From assembly GCF_034043515.1 (NCBI RefSeq), contig NZ_CP138214.1, positions 5,091,501 to 5,155,500 on the forward strand: a DNA stretch of 64,000 nucleotides. The letters are read 5' to 3'. How positions within the stretch are numbered: position 1 is the stretch's first letter; the number at the start of each line of letters is the position of its first letter. Shown piece by piece: positions 43,889-52,587 of this stretch. A program made the translations under genes and the position numbers. The notes beneath the pieces are model-generated. The model saw nothing but the letters and a program-made list of their open reading frames with translations. It had not been told where the DNA came from and searched no databases. The stretch is from Pseudomonas sp. MUP55 (GTDB lineage: Bacteria; Pseudomonadota; Gammaproteobacteria; Pseudomonadales; Pseudomonadaceae).

Positions 43889-46396
43889 CTACTTTCGGGG
43901 TTTGATCCTGGCCGTCGCTTCGGCCACCAGCGGATCATCCGGCCAGTAATGCTTGGGGTAACGCCCCTTCAAATCCTTCTTCACCTCGGCGTAGGTGCTG
44001 CGCCAGAAGTTCGCCAGGTCCTGCGTGACCTGCACCGGCCGCCGCGCCGGTGATAACAGGTGCAACTTCACCACCTGACGCCCACCCGCAATCCGCGGGG
44101 TATCCGCCAACCCGAACAGCTCCTGCAAGCGCACCGCGAGGATTGGCGGCTGTTCACTGTAGTCCAGGCGCACAGACGAGCCCGAGGGTACCTTCACATG
44201 CTGCGGCGCGAGTTCATCCAGGCGCTGGGGCAAGGGCCAGGGCAGCAGGTTGTGCAGGTAGCTGGAAATATCCAGGTTGGCGAAATGGCTCAGGCGCGTG
44301 ACCTTGCCCAGATAGGGCATCAGCCAATCTTCCAGACTGGCCAGCAATGCCTTATCGCTGAGGTCGGGCCACTCACTGGTTTTGCCGGCGTCCAGCTGGC
44401 GCAGCAGCATCACGCGCGCTTGCCACTGGCGCAGTTCCGGGGTCCAGGGCAGCAGCTCGAGGCCTTTGCGGCGCACCAGGTTGACCAGCGCCTGGCTGCG
44501 GGCGGATTCGTCCAGGCCGGTCAGGGGCTCGCGGCTTAGCACCAATTCACCGACTTTGCGCTGACGTTCGGCGCGCAACACGCCTTCGCGTTCATCCCAG
44601 TCGAGTTGATCGACAATGCGCACTTGCTCGGCCAGCACCGTGTCGAACAGCGCCGGGGCGAAATCCGCCGCCAGGTAGATGCGCTCTTCGCGCTGGCCCT
44701 GGCGGCTGCCCAGGTCGGCGATCACCAGCCAGGCTTGTTTCATCAGGCTGTCGGCTTCGGCAAACAACGCAGCGCGGCCATTGGCCAGGCGATATTCGGC
44801 GCCACCGGCGCGACGCTGCTGGGCGACGCGGTCCGGGTAGGCCAGGGCCAGCAAGGCGCCGAGCCAGCGCGGGTGGTCCGGGTCGGCCACCGCCTGGGTT
44901 GCCTGGCCTCTTAAATAGCCGCGATATTGGCGCGCCAACTGCCTGGCCCGTTGCACCCCGCCCTGGGTTCCACGGGCTCGCTCTTCGCCGGACAACAGCG
45001 CCAGGCGGCTGTGCAAGTCTGCGCCGCCACCGCGCAGAATATCGCGCTCGCCCAACAAGGCAGCGACGTCACAGGCCATGGCAGCCAGCCCCAGGTCCTG
45101 TCCGCGCAGCAGCAAGTGGGCGATACGCGGGTGAGCCGGCAACTCAGCCATTTTCTGGCCATGGGCGGTGAGTTTGTCGCCATTCAAGGCGCCCAGGCGC
45201 ACCAGCAAATCCTGGGCCTGGGCATAGGCGGCAGTCGGCGGCACATCCAGCCAAACCAACTGGCTGGGGGCCACCCCCCAACGGGCCAACTGCAGCGCCA
45301 GGCCGGCCAGGTCGGCGGCGAGTATTTCCGCACTGCCATAGGCGGCCAGACCGTCATGCTGGTCTTCGGACCACAACCGGTAACACACCCCCGGCTCCAG
45401 CCGCCCTGCCCGGCCGGCACGCTGGGTGGCGCTGGCGCGGGAGATGCGTTGAGTATCGAGGCGCGTCATGCCGCTGCCGGGGTCGAAACGCGGCACCCGC
45501 GCCAGCCCGACGTCGATCACCACGCGCACGCCGTTGATGGTCAGGCTGGTCTCGGCGATGTTGGTAGCCAGCACCACTTTGCGCTTGCCGGCCGGTGCCG
45601 GGTCGATGGCTGCGCGTTGGGCGTTGAGGTCCAATTCGCCGTGCAGCGGGCATAGCAGCACATCCGTGCCCTCCCCCAGGGCATCGGCCAGTTGCTGGTT
45701 GACCCGACGAATCTCCGCCTGCCCCGGCAGAAACACCAGCACACTGCCGGTCTCGTCATGCAAGGCTTCAAGGATTGTCTGCACCACCCGCGGCTCGATA
45801 AATTCCCCGGGCTGGTACGGCCGCCCCCAGCGCATCTGCACCGGGAACATACGCCCTTCACTGCGCAGGATCGGGGCGTCGTCCAGCAAACCGGCCAAGC
45901 GCTCGCCTTCGAGGGTGGCGGACATCAGCAGGATTTTCAGCGGCTGGTCGTCGCGAAACAGCTCCCGGCCATTGAGGCTCAGGGCCAGCGCCAGGTCGGC
46001 GTCGAGGCTGCGCTCATGGAATTCATCGAAGATCAGCAAGCCCACGCCGTCCAGCGCCGGGTCGTCCTGCAGGCGACGGGTGAGAATGCCTTCGGTGACC
46101 ACTTCTATGCGGGTGTTGGGGCCCACTTTGCTGTCGAGGCGGATGCGATAGCCGACGGTTTCACCGACCTTCTCACCCAACTCGCTGGCCAGGCGCTCGG
46201 CGGCGGCCCGCGCGGCGAGCCGCCGGGGTTCGAGCATCAGGATGGTTTGCCCGGCCAACCATGGCTCGTGCAACAAGGCCAGGGGCACGCGGGTGGTTTT
46301 ACCAGCGCCGGGTGGCGCTTCCAGCACGGCTTCGTGGCGGATCGCCAAGGCGTCACGCAGGGCGGGTAAAACATCATCAATCGGCAACGAATTCAT
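43889..46396 (-). CDS. hrpB: ATP-dependent RNA helicase HrpB
   Basis: The 835-aa DEAH-type helicase has Walker A EAPPGAGKTTRVPLAL (about residue 25), DEFH box in LLIFDEFHERSLDADLAL, the SAT motif LLMSATLEGERLAG, and QRAGRAGRLEPGVCYRLW in motif VI. The long C-terminal HrpB-specific domain ends with a basic tail. The start at 46396 gives MNSLPIDDVLPALRDAL; an in-frame upstream start would overlap the divergent promoter. Substrate RNAs are unknown. Confidence 0.94.
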   Translation of the reverse strand: MNSLPIDDVLPALRDALAIRHEAVLEAPPGAGKTTRVPLALLHEPWLAGQTILMLEPRRLAARAAAERLASELGEKVGETVGYRIRLDSKVGPNTRIEVVTEGILTRRLQDDPALDGVGLLIFDEFHERSLDADLALALSLNGRELFRDDQPLKILLMSATLEGERLAGLLDDAPILRSEGRMFPVQMRWGRPYQPGEFIEPRVVQTILEALHDETGSVLVFLPGQAEIRRVNQQLADALGEGTDVLLCPLHGELDLNAQRAAIDPAPAGKRKVVLATNIAETSLTINGVRVVIDVGLARVPRFDPGSGMTRLDTQRISRASATQRAGRAGRLEPGVCYRLWSEDQHDGLAAYGSAEILAADLAGLALQLARWGVAPSQLVWLDVPPTAAYAQAQDLLVRLGALNGDKLTAHGQKMAELPAHPRIAHLLLRGQDLGLAAMACDVAALLGERDILRGGGADLHSRLALLSGEERARGTQGGVQRARQLARQYRGYLRGQATQAVADPDHPRWLGALLALAYPDRVAQQRRAGGAEYRLANGRAALFAEADSLMKQAWLVIADLGSRQGQREERIYLAADFAPALFDTVLAEQVRIVDQLDWDEREGVLRAERQRKVGELVLSREPLTGLDESARSQALVNLVRRKGLELLPWTPELRQWQARVMLLRQLDAGKTSEWPDLSDKALLASLEDWLMPYLGKVTRLSHFANLDISSYLHNLLPWPLPQRLDELAPQHVKVPSGSSVRLDYSEQPPILAVRLQELFGLADTPRIAGGRQVVKLHLLSPARRPVQVTQDLANFWRSTYAEVKKDLKGRYPKHYWPDDPLVAEATARIKPRK

Positions 46397-46539
46397 ACTG
46401 GCTCCAAAGCAGAGCGACGAGTATAACGGCGAACTGCCGGATGCTTGCGCGGGTCTCAAGAACATCAGCCCACATTGGAGCATCGTCGCCTTGTAGACTC
46501 GCTTGTAGCCACCTTTCACAACATGTTCAGGAGAGTTTT

Positions 46540-46959
46540 ATGCGTATCGCTTCCCGTGTCATTGGCGGTATCCTCGCCGTCACCCTGCTGAGCCAACTCA
46601 CCGCCTGCGGTTCGATTTTCTACCCGGACCGCCGTGGCCAGATCGACGGCAAGATCGACCCGGCGATTGCCGTGCTCGATGCGGTCGGCCTGCTGTTCTA
46701 TGTGATCCCCGGCCTGATCGCGTTCGGCGTCGACTTCGCCACGGGTGCGATCTACTACGAACCGGGCAAGACCGCCCAAGTCGCGCCGGAAAAACTGCAC
46801 GAAGCCATCGGCGCCGACGGCAAGGTCGACAACGCCAAGCTGCAAAGCATCATCGAGAAGGAAACCGGCCGCACCTTGCCGCTGGACGACCCACGCCTGA
46901 TCCAGTTCAAGGGCAGCGTGCACCAACTGGCGTCCCTGGGCCTGCAACCCGCCGCATAA
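46540..46959 (+). CDS. Small lipoprotein, YceK/YidQ-like arrangement
   Basis: The 139-aa protein has a lipoprotein signal with lipobox LTAC (Cys24). After CGSIFYPDRRGQIDG comes a hydrophobic segment (AVGLLFYVIPGLIAFGVDFATGAI, about residues 48-71) that may be a second membrane contact, then a helical C terminus. The CGSI start and central LLFYVIPG/DFATGAIY segment recall YceK/YidQ lipoproteins, but I am not certain. GGAG lies six bases before the ATG. It is followed by fieF after nine bases, likely one operon. Confidence 0.8.
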   Translation: MRIASRVIGGILAVTLLSQLTACGSIFYPDRRGQIDGKIDPAIAVLDAVGLLFYVIPGLIAFGVDFATGAIYYEPGKTAQVAPEKLHEAIGADGKVDNAKLQSIIEKETGRTLPLDDPRLIQFKGSVHQLASLGLQPAA

Positions 46960-46968
46960 GGACAGCCC

Positions 46969-47874
46969 ATGACCAGCAGTCCCGAACACGCCAGGCTCCT
47001 GCGCCTGGCCACCCGCGCCTCGGTGGGCGTGGCCTGTGTGCTGATCATCACCAAGGCCATCGCCTGGTGGTTCAGTGGCTCGGTGGCCATGCTCGCCGGC
47101 TTGACCGACTCGCTGCTGGACGGCGTGACCTCGCTGCTCAACCTGCTGGCGGTGCATTACGCCCTGCGCCCCGCCGATGACGATCACCGTTATGGCCACG
47201 GCAAGGCGGAGTCACTGTCGGGCATGGCCCAGGCGCTGTTTATCGGCGCCAGTGCAGTGTTGATTGCGTTCCAGGCGTACCACCGTTTGCAACATCCCGA
47301 GCCCGTGGGCGCGCCCTGGCTGAGCATTGGCGTGATCGTGTTTTCGCTGGCGCTGACCGTGGCGTTGCTGATGCTGCAACATCGGGTGATCCGCGAAACC
47401 GGCTCCAACGCGGTACGCGCCGATTCGCTGCATTACCGCTCCGACCTGATGCTCAACGGCAGCATCCTGGTGGCGCTGGTGCTCGCAGGTTTCGGCTGGC
47501 ATCAGGTGGACGCCTGGTTCGGCCTGGCGATTGCCGCTTACATCCTCTGGAGCGCCATCCAGATCGCGCGGGAAAGCTTCGCCGTATTGATGGACGAAGA
47601 ACTGCCGGCGGACATCAGCCAGCACATGCTGGACCTGGCCCGTGGCGTACCGGGCGTACTGGGTGCCCATGACTTGCGCACGCGAGTTTCCGGCAACCAC
47701 TGGTTTGTGCAGTTGCATCTGGAGTTGCCGGGGGAGCTGACGCTGTCAGTGGCCCATGGCATCAGCGATCAGGCCGCCGATGCCATTCATCAGGCCTACC
47801 CGAAGGCCGAGGTGCTGGTGCATGCGGATCCTGCGGATCAGCTAAAAGCGGCAAGCAACAAGCCCCAAGCTTGA
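46969..47874 (+). CDS. fieF: Cation-diffusion-facilitator metal efflux transporter (FieF-like)
   Basis: The 301-aa CDF transporter exports divalent metals (Zn, Fe and similar) in exchange for protons. Metal-site residues are present in TM2 (LTDSLLDGVTSLLN) and TM5 (HYRSDLMLNG, giving the HxxxD motif), and the HGKAE segment in the connecting loop is typical. The C-terminal cytoplasmic domain has HDLRTRVSGNHWFVQLHLEL. The stop codon lies inside a heptamer tandem repeat. Confidence 0.92.
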   Translation: MTSSPEHARLLRLATRASVGVACVLIITKAIAWWFSGSVAMLAGLTDSLLDGVTSLLNLLAVHYALRPADDDHRYGHGKAESLSGMAQALFIGASAVLIAFQAYHRLQHPEPVGAPWLSIGVIVFSLALTVALLMLQHRVIRETGSNAVRADSLHYRSDLMLNGSILVALVLAGFGWHQVDAWFGLAIAAYILWSAIQIARESFAVLMDEELPADISQHMLDLARGVPGVLGAHDLRTRVSGNHWFVQLHLELPGELTLSVAHGISDQAADAIHQAYPKAEVLVHADPADQLKAASNKPQA

Positions 47875-47907
47875 AGCTTGAAGCTTGAAGCTAAAAACTT
47901 GAAGCTT
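47867..47907. repeat. AAGCTTG heptamer tandem repeat across the fieF stop
   Basis: Three exact tandem AAGCTTG units (47867-47887) are followed by AAGCT, AAAAA and CTTGAAGCTTG. The fieF TGA stop is part of the first unit. This is the space between two convergent genes. Confidence 0.8.
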
Positions 47908-47914
47908 GCAGCTG

Positions 47915-48925
47915 CTACTGTTGCACCTGATAACCGCGACTGCTCAGGCAGTTGCCCTGGGCCTGGCGATAGGTTTGCACCACCGCCGGGTCGGGGGCGT
48001 AGGTGACCGTGCGAGGGTCGAAACCACTCTGCTGCACGGCCCAGCGATAACAGTCGTAGCCGTCTTGCTGCACCTGGGCCGGCGACTGGCCGTTGGCGGG
48101 ATACGCCACCACGTCATAACCGTTGCCCTGAGGCGCCGGTTGCGGTGCCGGCACGGCCGTCGGCGGTTGCACCACTACGTACTGCGCCGTGCTGCTCTCG
48201 TAGGCGTAATAGGCACCGGCGGCGAGAAAGAACAGCGAACTGCCCACCCACACTTCCCGCGCGTAATCCGGCAGGTATTGCACACGGATACCGTACGGCG
48301 GCGTCACCACCACATAGCGCGGGCCTTGCGGGCGATACCAGTAGCCGCCGGAGTAAAAGTAATCCTGGCCACGGTAGGGCACGCGGTAATTGCGGTCGGG
48401 AAAACGGTCGACGACGTAGCCTGGGCGATATTGCGGGCCCGACCCCCAACCGTTGCCGTGCCCATCGGGACGACCTGGCCAGCGGTGGTCGCCAGGACGG
48501 CCATTGTCGCCAGGCCGTGAACCTGGACCGCCCGCCTCCCAATGTCGGTTGTCGTCGTTACGCCGTGGGATATCGCGGTAATAGCCCTGGCGCGGCTCCT
48601 GGGTCTGGCGCACGGTATCGGGCCGCCCCTGGATCGGCAGGTTATTCGACGGCTGCGGTTGCGGCCGCCCCGGTTCATTCGCCTGCGGGCGCCCTTGCCA
48701 TTGACCGCCGCCATTCTGGCCGCCGTGATCGCCATGGGGGTTCTGCGGGCGCGGCTGATTGTTCTCCGGGCGCCCACCGCCTTCCGGCCCCCGCTCGTGC
48801 TGCCCGCCGCCACCCTGTGGGCGCTGCCCCTGGCCCGGTGAGTTATCGCGTTCGTCGGCCACCGCCTGGGCGCCCACGCTGACCACCAGCAAACCAACAC
48901 CTGCCATACGCCAGATGCGCTTCAT
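47915..48925 (-). CDS. Exported low-complexity protein, DUF6515 type
   Basis: The 336-aa protein starts MKRIWRMAGVGLLVVSVGAQ with a cleavable signal. A long disordered Gln/Gly/Pro/Asn/Arg-rich half (about residues 25-170) follows. Then a compact region holds NYRVPYRGQDYFYSGGYWYR and VTPPYGIRVQYLPDYAREVW, with one hydrophobic helix (VGSSLFFLAAGAYYAYE). The C terminus has a small GYDCYRWAVQQSGFDP motif seen in proteins that end DUF6515. A surface or periplasmic role is likely; function is unknown. Confidence 0.82.
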   Translation of the reverse strand: MKRIWRMAGVGLLVVSVGAQAVADERDNSPGQGQRPQGGGGQHERGPEGGGRPENNQPRPQNPHGDHGGQNGGGQWQGRPQANEPGRPQPQPSNNLPIQGRPDTVRQTQEPRQGYYRDIPRRNDDNRHWEAGGPGSRPGDNGRPGDHRWPGRPDGHGNGWGSGPQYRPGYVVDRFPDRNYRVPYRGQDYFYSGGYWYRPQGPRYVVVTPPYGIRVQYLPDYAREVWVGSSLFFLAAGAYYAYESSTAQYVVVQPPTAVPAPQPAPQGNGYDVVAYPANGQSPAQVQQDGYDCYRWAVQQSGFDPRTVTYAPDPAVVQTYRQAQGNCLSSRGYQVQQ

Positions 48926-49031
48926 GCTTTTCCTCACTGCGGATTAGGGCCTGTTCATGAGACTGGAAAAGCCTCGCCCGGTTCTGAGAGAGGTTATCAG
49001 TCACGAGAAGTATTTTCTTGAAGGAAAAGAA

Positions 49032-49057
49032 AAGGGGTGACCCGTCGGCCACCCCTT
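49032..49057 (-). terminator. Rho-independent terminator on the minus strand
   Basis: Read on the minus strand, AAGGGGTG-GCCGACGGGT-CACCCCTT is an 8-bp stem directly followed by TTCTTTTCC. It points toward the DUF6515 gene from a region (49060-49341) in which I see no confident gene. It may end a small untranslated transcript or the 70-codon TTG-start frame noted among rejected items. Confidence 0.55.
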
Positions 49058-49341
49058 GAGAATTTCGTCCTGGCTCAACGCTTTTGACGTTGGCTCACCT
49101 CACGCCGTCTTCTGGACAGTGTGCAGCCTGGAGGCCGGCTCAACCCTGCTGGGGTGGCGGCCGCAGCGGGCCGGATTGGGCCCGCTGCAGTGGACTGTTG
49201 TCCAGGCGGTGATTCTGTTGATAAAGATACCCGTCTGCGCCCGATGGATGATTGCGAAGATTGCGTCAATAAACAGTGCTTGCGCAATTTTTAACCCTTC
49301 ATGGATAATTCACCGCAATAGTTACGACAAAGGCTAACCCA

Positions 49342-49821
49342 ATGAGCAAGCTTGACCGATACGACCTGAGTATTTTGGCGGAATTGCAGCGTGACGCACG
49401 GATCTCCAACCAGGAGCTGGCCGAGCGTATCGGCCTGTCGCCTTCGCCCTGCTCGCGCCGGGTCAAGCAATTGGAGGACGACGGCTACATCGCCCGCCAG
49501 GTCGCGTTGCTCGACCGCAAGATGCTCGGCCTGAGCCTGACCGCCTACGTATTGATCGGCATGGACCGGCACACCCCGGAACGTTTCGAGAATTTCGAAG
49601 CGGCCATCCGCACCCTGCCCCAGGTGCTGGAATGCAGCCTGGTGACCGGGATGGATGCCGACTATCAGTTGAAGGTGGTGGTGCCCGACATGGACCACTA
49701 CCAGAAACTGCTGCTGGGCCACCTGACCCGGATTGAAGGCGTGACCAGCGTGCGTTCAAGCTTCGTGCTCAACCAAGTCTTGAACAGTACCGAACTGCCC
49801 CTGACTCACCTGCGCACCTGA
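49342..49821 (+). CDS. Lrp/AsnC-family transcriptional regulator
   Basis: This is a 159-aa feast/famine regulator. The N-terminal helix-turn-helix is DLSILAELQRDARISNQELA followed by ERIGLSPSPCSRRVKQLEDD. The C-terminal RAM/ligand domain includes CSLVTGMDADYQLKVVVPD and ends GVTSVRSSFVLNQVLNSTELP. It acts as a dimer or octamer responding to amino acids. It is monocistronic with a REP pair after it. The target genes are not evident; the position matches PA3965 in P. aeruginosa. Confidence 0.92.
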   Translation: MSKLDRYDLSILAELQRDARISNQELAERIGLSPSPCSRRVKQLEDDGYIARQVALLDRKMLGLSLTAYVLIGMDRHTPERFENFEAAIRTLPQVLECSLVTGMDADYQLKVVVPDMDHYQKLLLGHLTRIEGVTSVRSSFVLNQVLNSTELPLTHLRT

Positions 49822-49835
49822 GAACACTTAGGCTC

Positions 49836-49932
49836 AAATGTGGGAGGGGGCTTGCCCCCGATTGCGGTGGGTCAGTTGATAAATGTACCGACTGACACTC
49901 CGCTATCGGGGGCAAGCCCCCTCCCACATTTG
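49836..49932. repeat. REP pair after the Lrp gene
   Basis: AATGTGGGAGGGGGCTTGCC and inverted AAGCCCCCTCCCACATTTG arms. Both flanking genes run in the same direction, so it marks a transcript boundary. Confidence 0.9.
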
Positions 49933-50011
49933 AAGCACACTTCGATCCAGGTCAATGTAGCGTCTGTGGACACTGCCTTATACTTGCCGCCTGCCCTCGT
50001 CGGAAAAGCCC

Positions 50012-50230
50012 ATGAACAACATCGATCCCGCCCTGTTCGAAGAATGGATGATGACCGGCCTGGTCACGATCCTGATTATCTTCATGGGCTTTATCGTCTG
50101 GGACCTGGCGAAAAAATCCAAGGCCGGGCGCTTTGGCTCGTTCATTCTGTTTTTCGTGCTGGGCCTGGGCGTGGCCGCGTTCATCATCAAGAGCGTGGTA
50201 ATCGGCCTGATCGAGTCCGGCGCCTTATAA
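50012..50230 (+). CDS. Small membrane protein DUF2788
   Basis: The 72-aa protein has two hydrophobic helices (about residues 14-33, [20 protein letters not shown], and 42-66, [20 protein letters not shown]) joined by a short basic loop KKSKAGR. The N terminus [12 protein letters not shown] matches DUF2788. Its last six bases overlap the end of the convergent rluE gene. Function is unknown. Confidence 0.87.
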   Translation: MNNIDPALFEEWMMTGLVTILIIFMGFIVWDLAKKSKAGRFGSFILFFVLGLGVAAFIIKSVVIGLIESGAL

Positions 50231-50860
50231 GCGCGCCGGTACGGCCTTCCACTGGCCCTGGTCGAGGCCTTCGATAGACCAGTCGCCAATGCGCACGCGC
50301 ACCAGGCGCAATGTCGGCAGGCCCACCGCCGCGGTCATGCGCCGAACCTGACGGTTTCGCCCTTCGCGAATCACCAGTTCCAGCCAATGGGTAGGCACGC
50401 TTTTGCGAAAGCGCACGGGCGGGTTGCGTGGCCATAAATCCGGTTCCGCCAACGGCCGGGCCTCGGCGGGCAAGGTCATGCCGTCGTTAAGCTCCACCCC
50501 ATCGCGCAGGCGTTGCAGCTGTTCTTCGGTGGGTTCGCCTTCGACCTGCACCCAGTAGGTTTTCGCCAGCTTGTGCCGGGGGTCGGCAATGCGTGCCTGC
50601 AACTGACCGTCGTTGGTCAGCAGCAACAGGCCTTCGCTGTCACGGTCCAGGCGGCCCGCCGGGTAGATGCCGGGGATGTCGATAAAATCCTTGAGGGTCG
50701 CGCGCCCGCCTTCGTCACTGAACTGGGTCAGCACATCGAAAGGCTTGTTGAACAGGATCAGCTTGGGCTCGGCCGGCGGCGCCTTGGCGACACGACGCGG
50801 GCCTGCATGCGGGGGTTTCACGCCAGGGCGGCGCGAATCGGGACGGGGTGGACGGGACAT
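50225..50860 (-). CDS. rluE: 23S rRNA pseudouridine synthase RluE-like
   Basis: The 211-aa RsuA-family pseudouridine synthase has a basic, proline-rich N-terminal extension (about 30 residues). [19 protein letters not shown] follows, then the catalytic Asp in [21 protein letters not shown] (about residue 71), and [16 protein letters not shown] near the C terminus. It lacks the N-terminal S4 domain, as RluE does. The E. coli target is U2457 of 23S rRNA. It is monocistronic. Confidence 0.92.
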   Translation of the reverse strand: MSRPPRPDSRRPGVKPPHAGPRRVAKAPPAEPKLILFNKPFDVLTQFSDEGGRATLKDFIDIPGIYPAGRLDRDSEGLLLLTNDGQLQARIADPRHKLAKTYWVQVEGEPTEEQLQRLRDGVELNDGMTLPAEARPLAEPDLWPRNPPVRFRKSVPTHWLELVIREGRNRQVRRMTAAVGLPTLRLVRVRIGDWSIEGLDQGQWKAVPARL

Positions 50861-50932
50861 GGCGAAAAGAACATCTAACGGTCAGGACCGACAATGCTAG
50901 TGGCCTGACCGCTAAATGACCATCCCAACCGC

Positions 50933-52405
50933 TTAACGGAACGGTGGCTCGTCGAAGCTGCGCAGTTTGCGCGAGTGCAGCGAGTTGAGTTCGGTGCGCA
51001 ACAGGTCGACGGCTTCGATGCCGATCTTCAAGTGCTGGCTGACCGCACGCTCATAGAACGCGTTGGCTGAACCGGGCAACTTGATCTCGCTGTGCAGCGG
51101 TTTATCCGACACACACAACAAGGTCCCGTACGGCACGCGCAAACGGTAGCCCTGGGCGGCGATGGTGCCGCTTTCCATGTCTACCGCCACGGCGCGCGAC
51201 AGGTTGATCAGCGGCCGTTCCTGGGCCCAGCGCAGCTCCCAGTTGCGGTCGTCGTAGGTCAGCACGGTGCCGGTGCGCAGGCGTTTTTTCAGCTCTTCGC
51301 CTTTTTCGCCGGTGACTTTCGCCGCCGCCTGCTGCAGCGCAAGCTGCACCTCGGCCAGGGCCGGGATCGGGATGTTCGGCGGCACCACACGGTCCAGGAT
51401 CCCATCGCGACGCATGTAGGCGTGAGCCAGCACGTAGTCGCCGATGGTCTGGGATTGGCGCAGGCCGCCGCAGTGCCCGATCATCAGCCAGCAATGCGGG
51501 CGCAGCACAGCGAGGTGGTCGGTGATGTTCTTGGCGTTGGACGGGCCCACGCCGATGTTCACCAGGGTCACGCCGTGGCCGTCACTGGCCTGCAGGTGAT
51601 AGGCCGGCATCTGGTAGCGGTGCCACACCACGCCCGCGGCAATCGCCGACGCTTCGCCGTGGTCCATGCCTTTATCGATCACCACGTTGCCCGGCAGCAC
51701 CATGCGGATAAACCGTGGGTCGCTGCGCAGTTGCTCCAGGCCATGCAGGATGAACTGGTCAACGTAGCGATGGTAATTGGTCAGCAGGATCCACGGCTGC
51801 ACGTGGCGCCAGTCGCTGCCGGTGTAGTGCACCAGGCGGCGCAGGGAAAAGTCCACACGGGCCGCGTCGAACAGGGCCAGGGGCAGCGGGTCGGTGTTTT
51901 CCCAGTCATACAGGCCGTCGGCGATGCCGTCGGTGGCGGCGGACAAGTCGGTGCTGGGGAACACGCGGGCCAGGGTGGCAGCCGTCACGCCGGAGCCGGC
52001 CAGTTCGTCGCCCTGCTCCACCACGTAGGGGTAAGGAATGTTCTGCTGGCTGACGCCCACTTCCACCGTCACGGTGAAGTCGTGCATCAGCGGCACCAGT
52101 TGCTCCAGCAGGTATTTACGGAAGGCCGCCGGATGGGTGACGGTGACGCTGTAGGTACCCGGCAGCTGCACCTTGGCATACGCCCGGGTGGTCTGTGGGA
52201 CTTCGCCGTGGCAGTGGTAAGTCAGGCGCAGTTCCGGGTAGCGAAACAGCGCACGTTGTTCGGCGTCGGGTTCGACGCGATCCTTGAGGTATTGCTTGAG
52301 GGCTTGATTGAGCGCGCCAGTCGCACGCTCATGCAGAGCGGCCAGCCGGTCCACGGCCTCTTCAGCGGTTTGAACGACAACAAAAGCTTCGGTCACGGTA
52401 AGCAT
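50933..52405 (-). CDS. amn: AMP nucleosidase
   Basis: Amn hydrolyses AMP to adenine and ribose 5-phosphate, buffering purine pools. The 490-aa protein has the N-terminal Amn-specific domain (about residues 1-190) and a nucleoside-phosphorylase-like catalytic domain with VTLVNIGVGPSNAKNITDHL, RPHCWLMIGHCGGLRQSQ and AVAVDMESGTIAAQGYRLRV. The length is full. In P. aeruginosa amn is likewise near the acyl-CoA dehydrogenase and ladS. Confidence 0.96.
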   Translation of the reverse strand: MLTVTEAFVVVQTAEEAVDRLAALHERATGALNQALKQYLKDRVEPDAEQRALFRYPELRLTYHCHGEVPQTTRAYAKVQLPGTYSVTVTHPAAFRKYLLEQLVPLMHDFTVTVEVGVSQQNIPYPYVVEQGDELAGSGVTAATLARVFPSTDLSAATDGIADGLYDWENTDPLPLALFDAARVDFSLRRLVHYTGSDWRHVQPWILLTNYHRYVDQFILHGLEQLRSDPRFIRMVLPGNVVIDKGMDHGEASAIAAGVVWHRYQMPAYHLQASDGHGVTLVNIGVGPSNAKNITDHLAVLRPHCWLMIGHCGGLRQSQTIGDYVLAHAYMRRDGILDRVVPPNIPIPALAEVQLALQQAAAKVTGEKGEELKKRLRTGTVLTYDDRNWELRWAQERPLINLSRAVAVDMESGTIAAQGYRLRVPYGTLLCVSDKPLHSEIKLPGSANAFYERAVSQHLKIGIEAVDLLRTELNSLHSRKLRSFDEPPFR

Positions 52406-52485
52406 CCTGTGTTCTGGACTTGCAGGCCTTTATCTTGCCTGTATCCAGGCTGCACTGAAACAGTCGGATTGGAATGCTCTTAATA

Positions 52486-52577
52486 ATGTGGGAGGGGGCT
52501 TGCTCCCGATAGCGGAGTATCAGCCACCAGATGTATTGGCTGACACACCGCTATCGGGGGCAAGCCCCCTCCCACAT
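52486..52577. repeat. REP pair between amn and the acyl-CoA dehydrogenase gene
   Basis: AATGTGGGAGGGGGCTTGCT and the inverted CAAGCCCCCTCCCACATGG arms lie between two genes on the same (minus) strand, marking separate transcripts. Confidence 0.9.
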
Positions 52578-52587
52578 GGGTTCGTGT

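Noticed and set aside
49075..49287. 70-codon minus-strand frame with TTG start upstream of the Lrp gene
   Set aside because: Codon use is not biased like neighbours, no ribosome site, no recognisable domain. The downstream terminator keeps a non-coding transcript possible.
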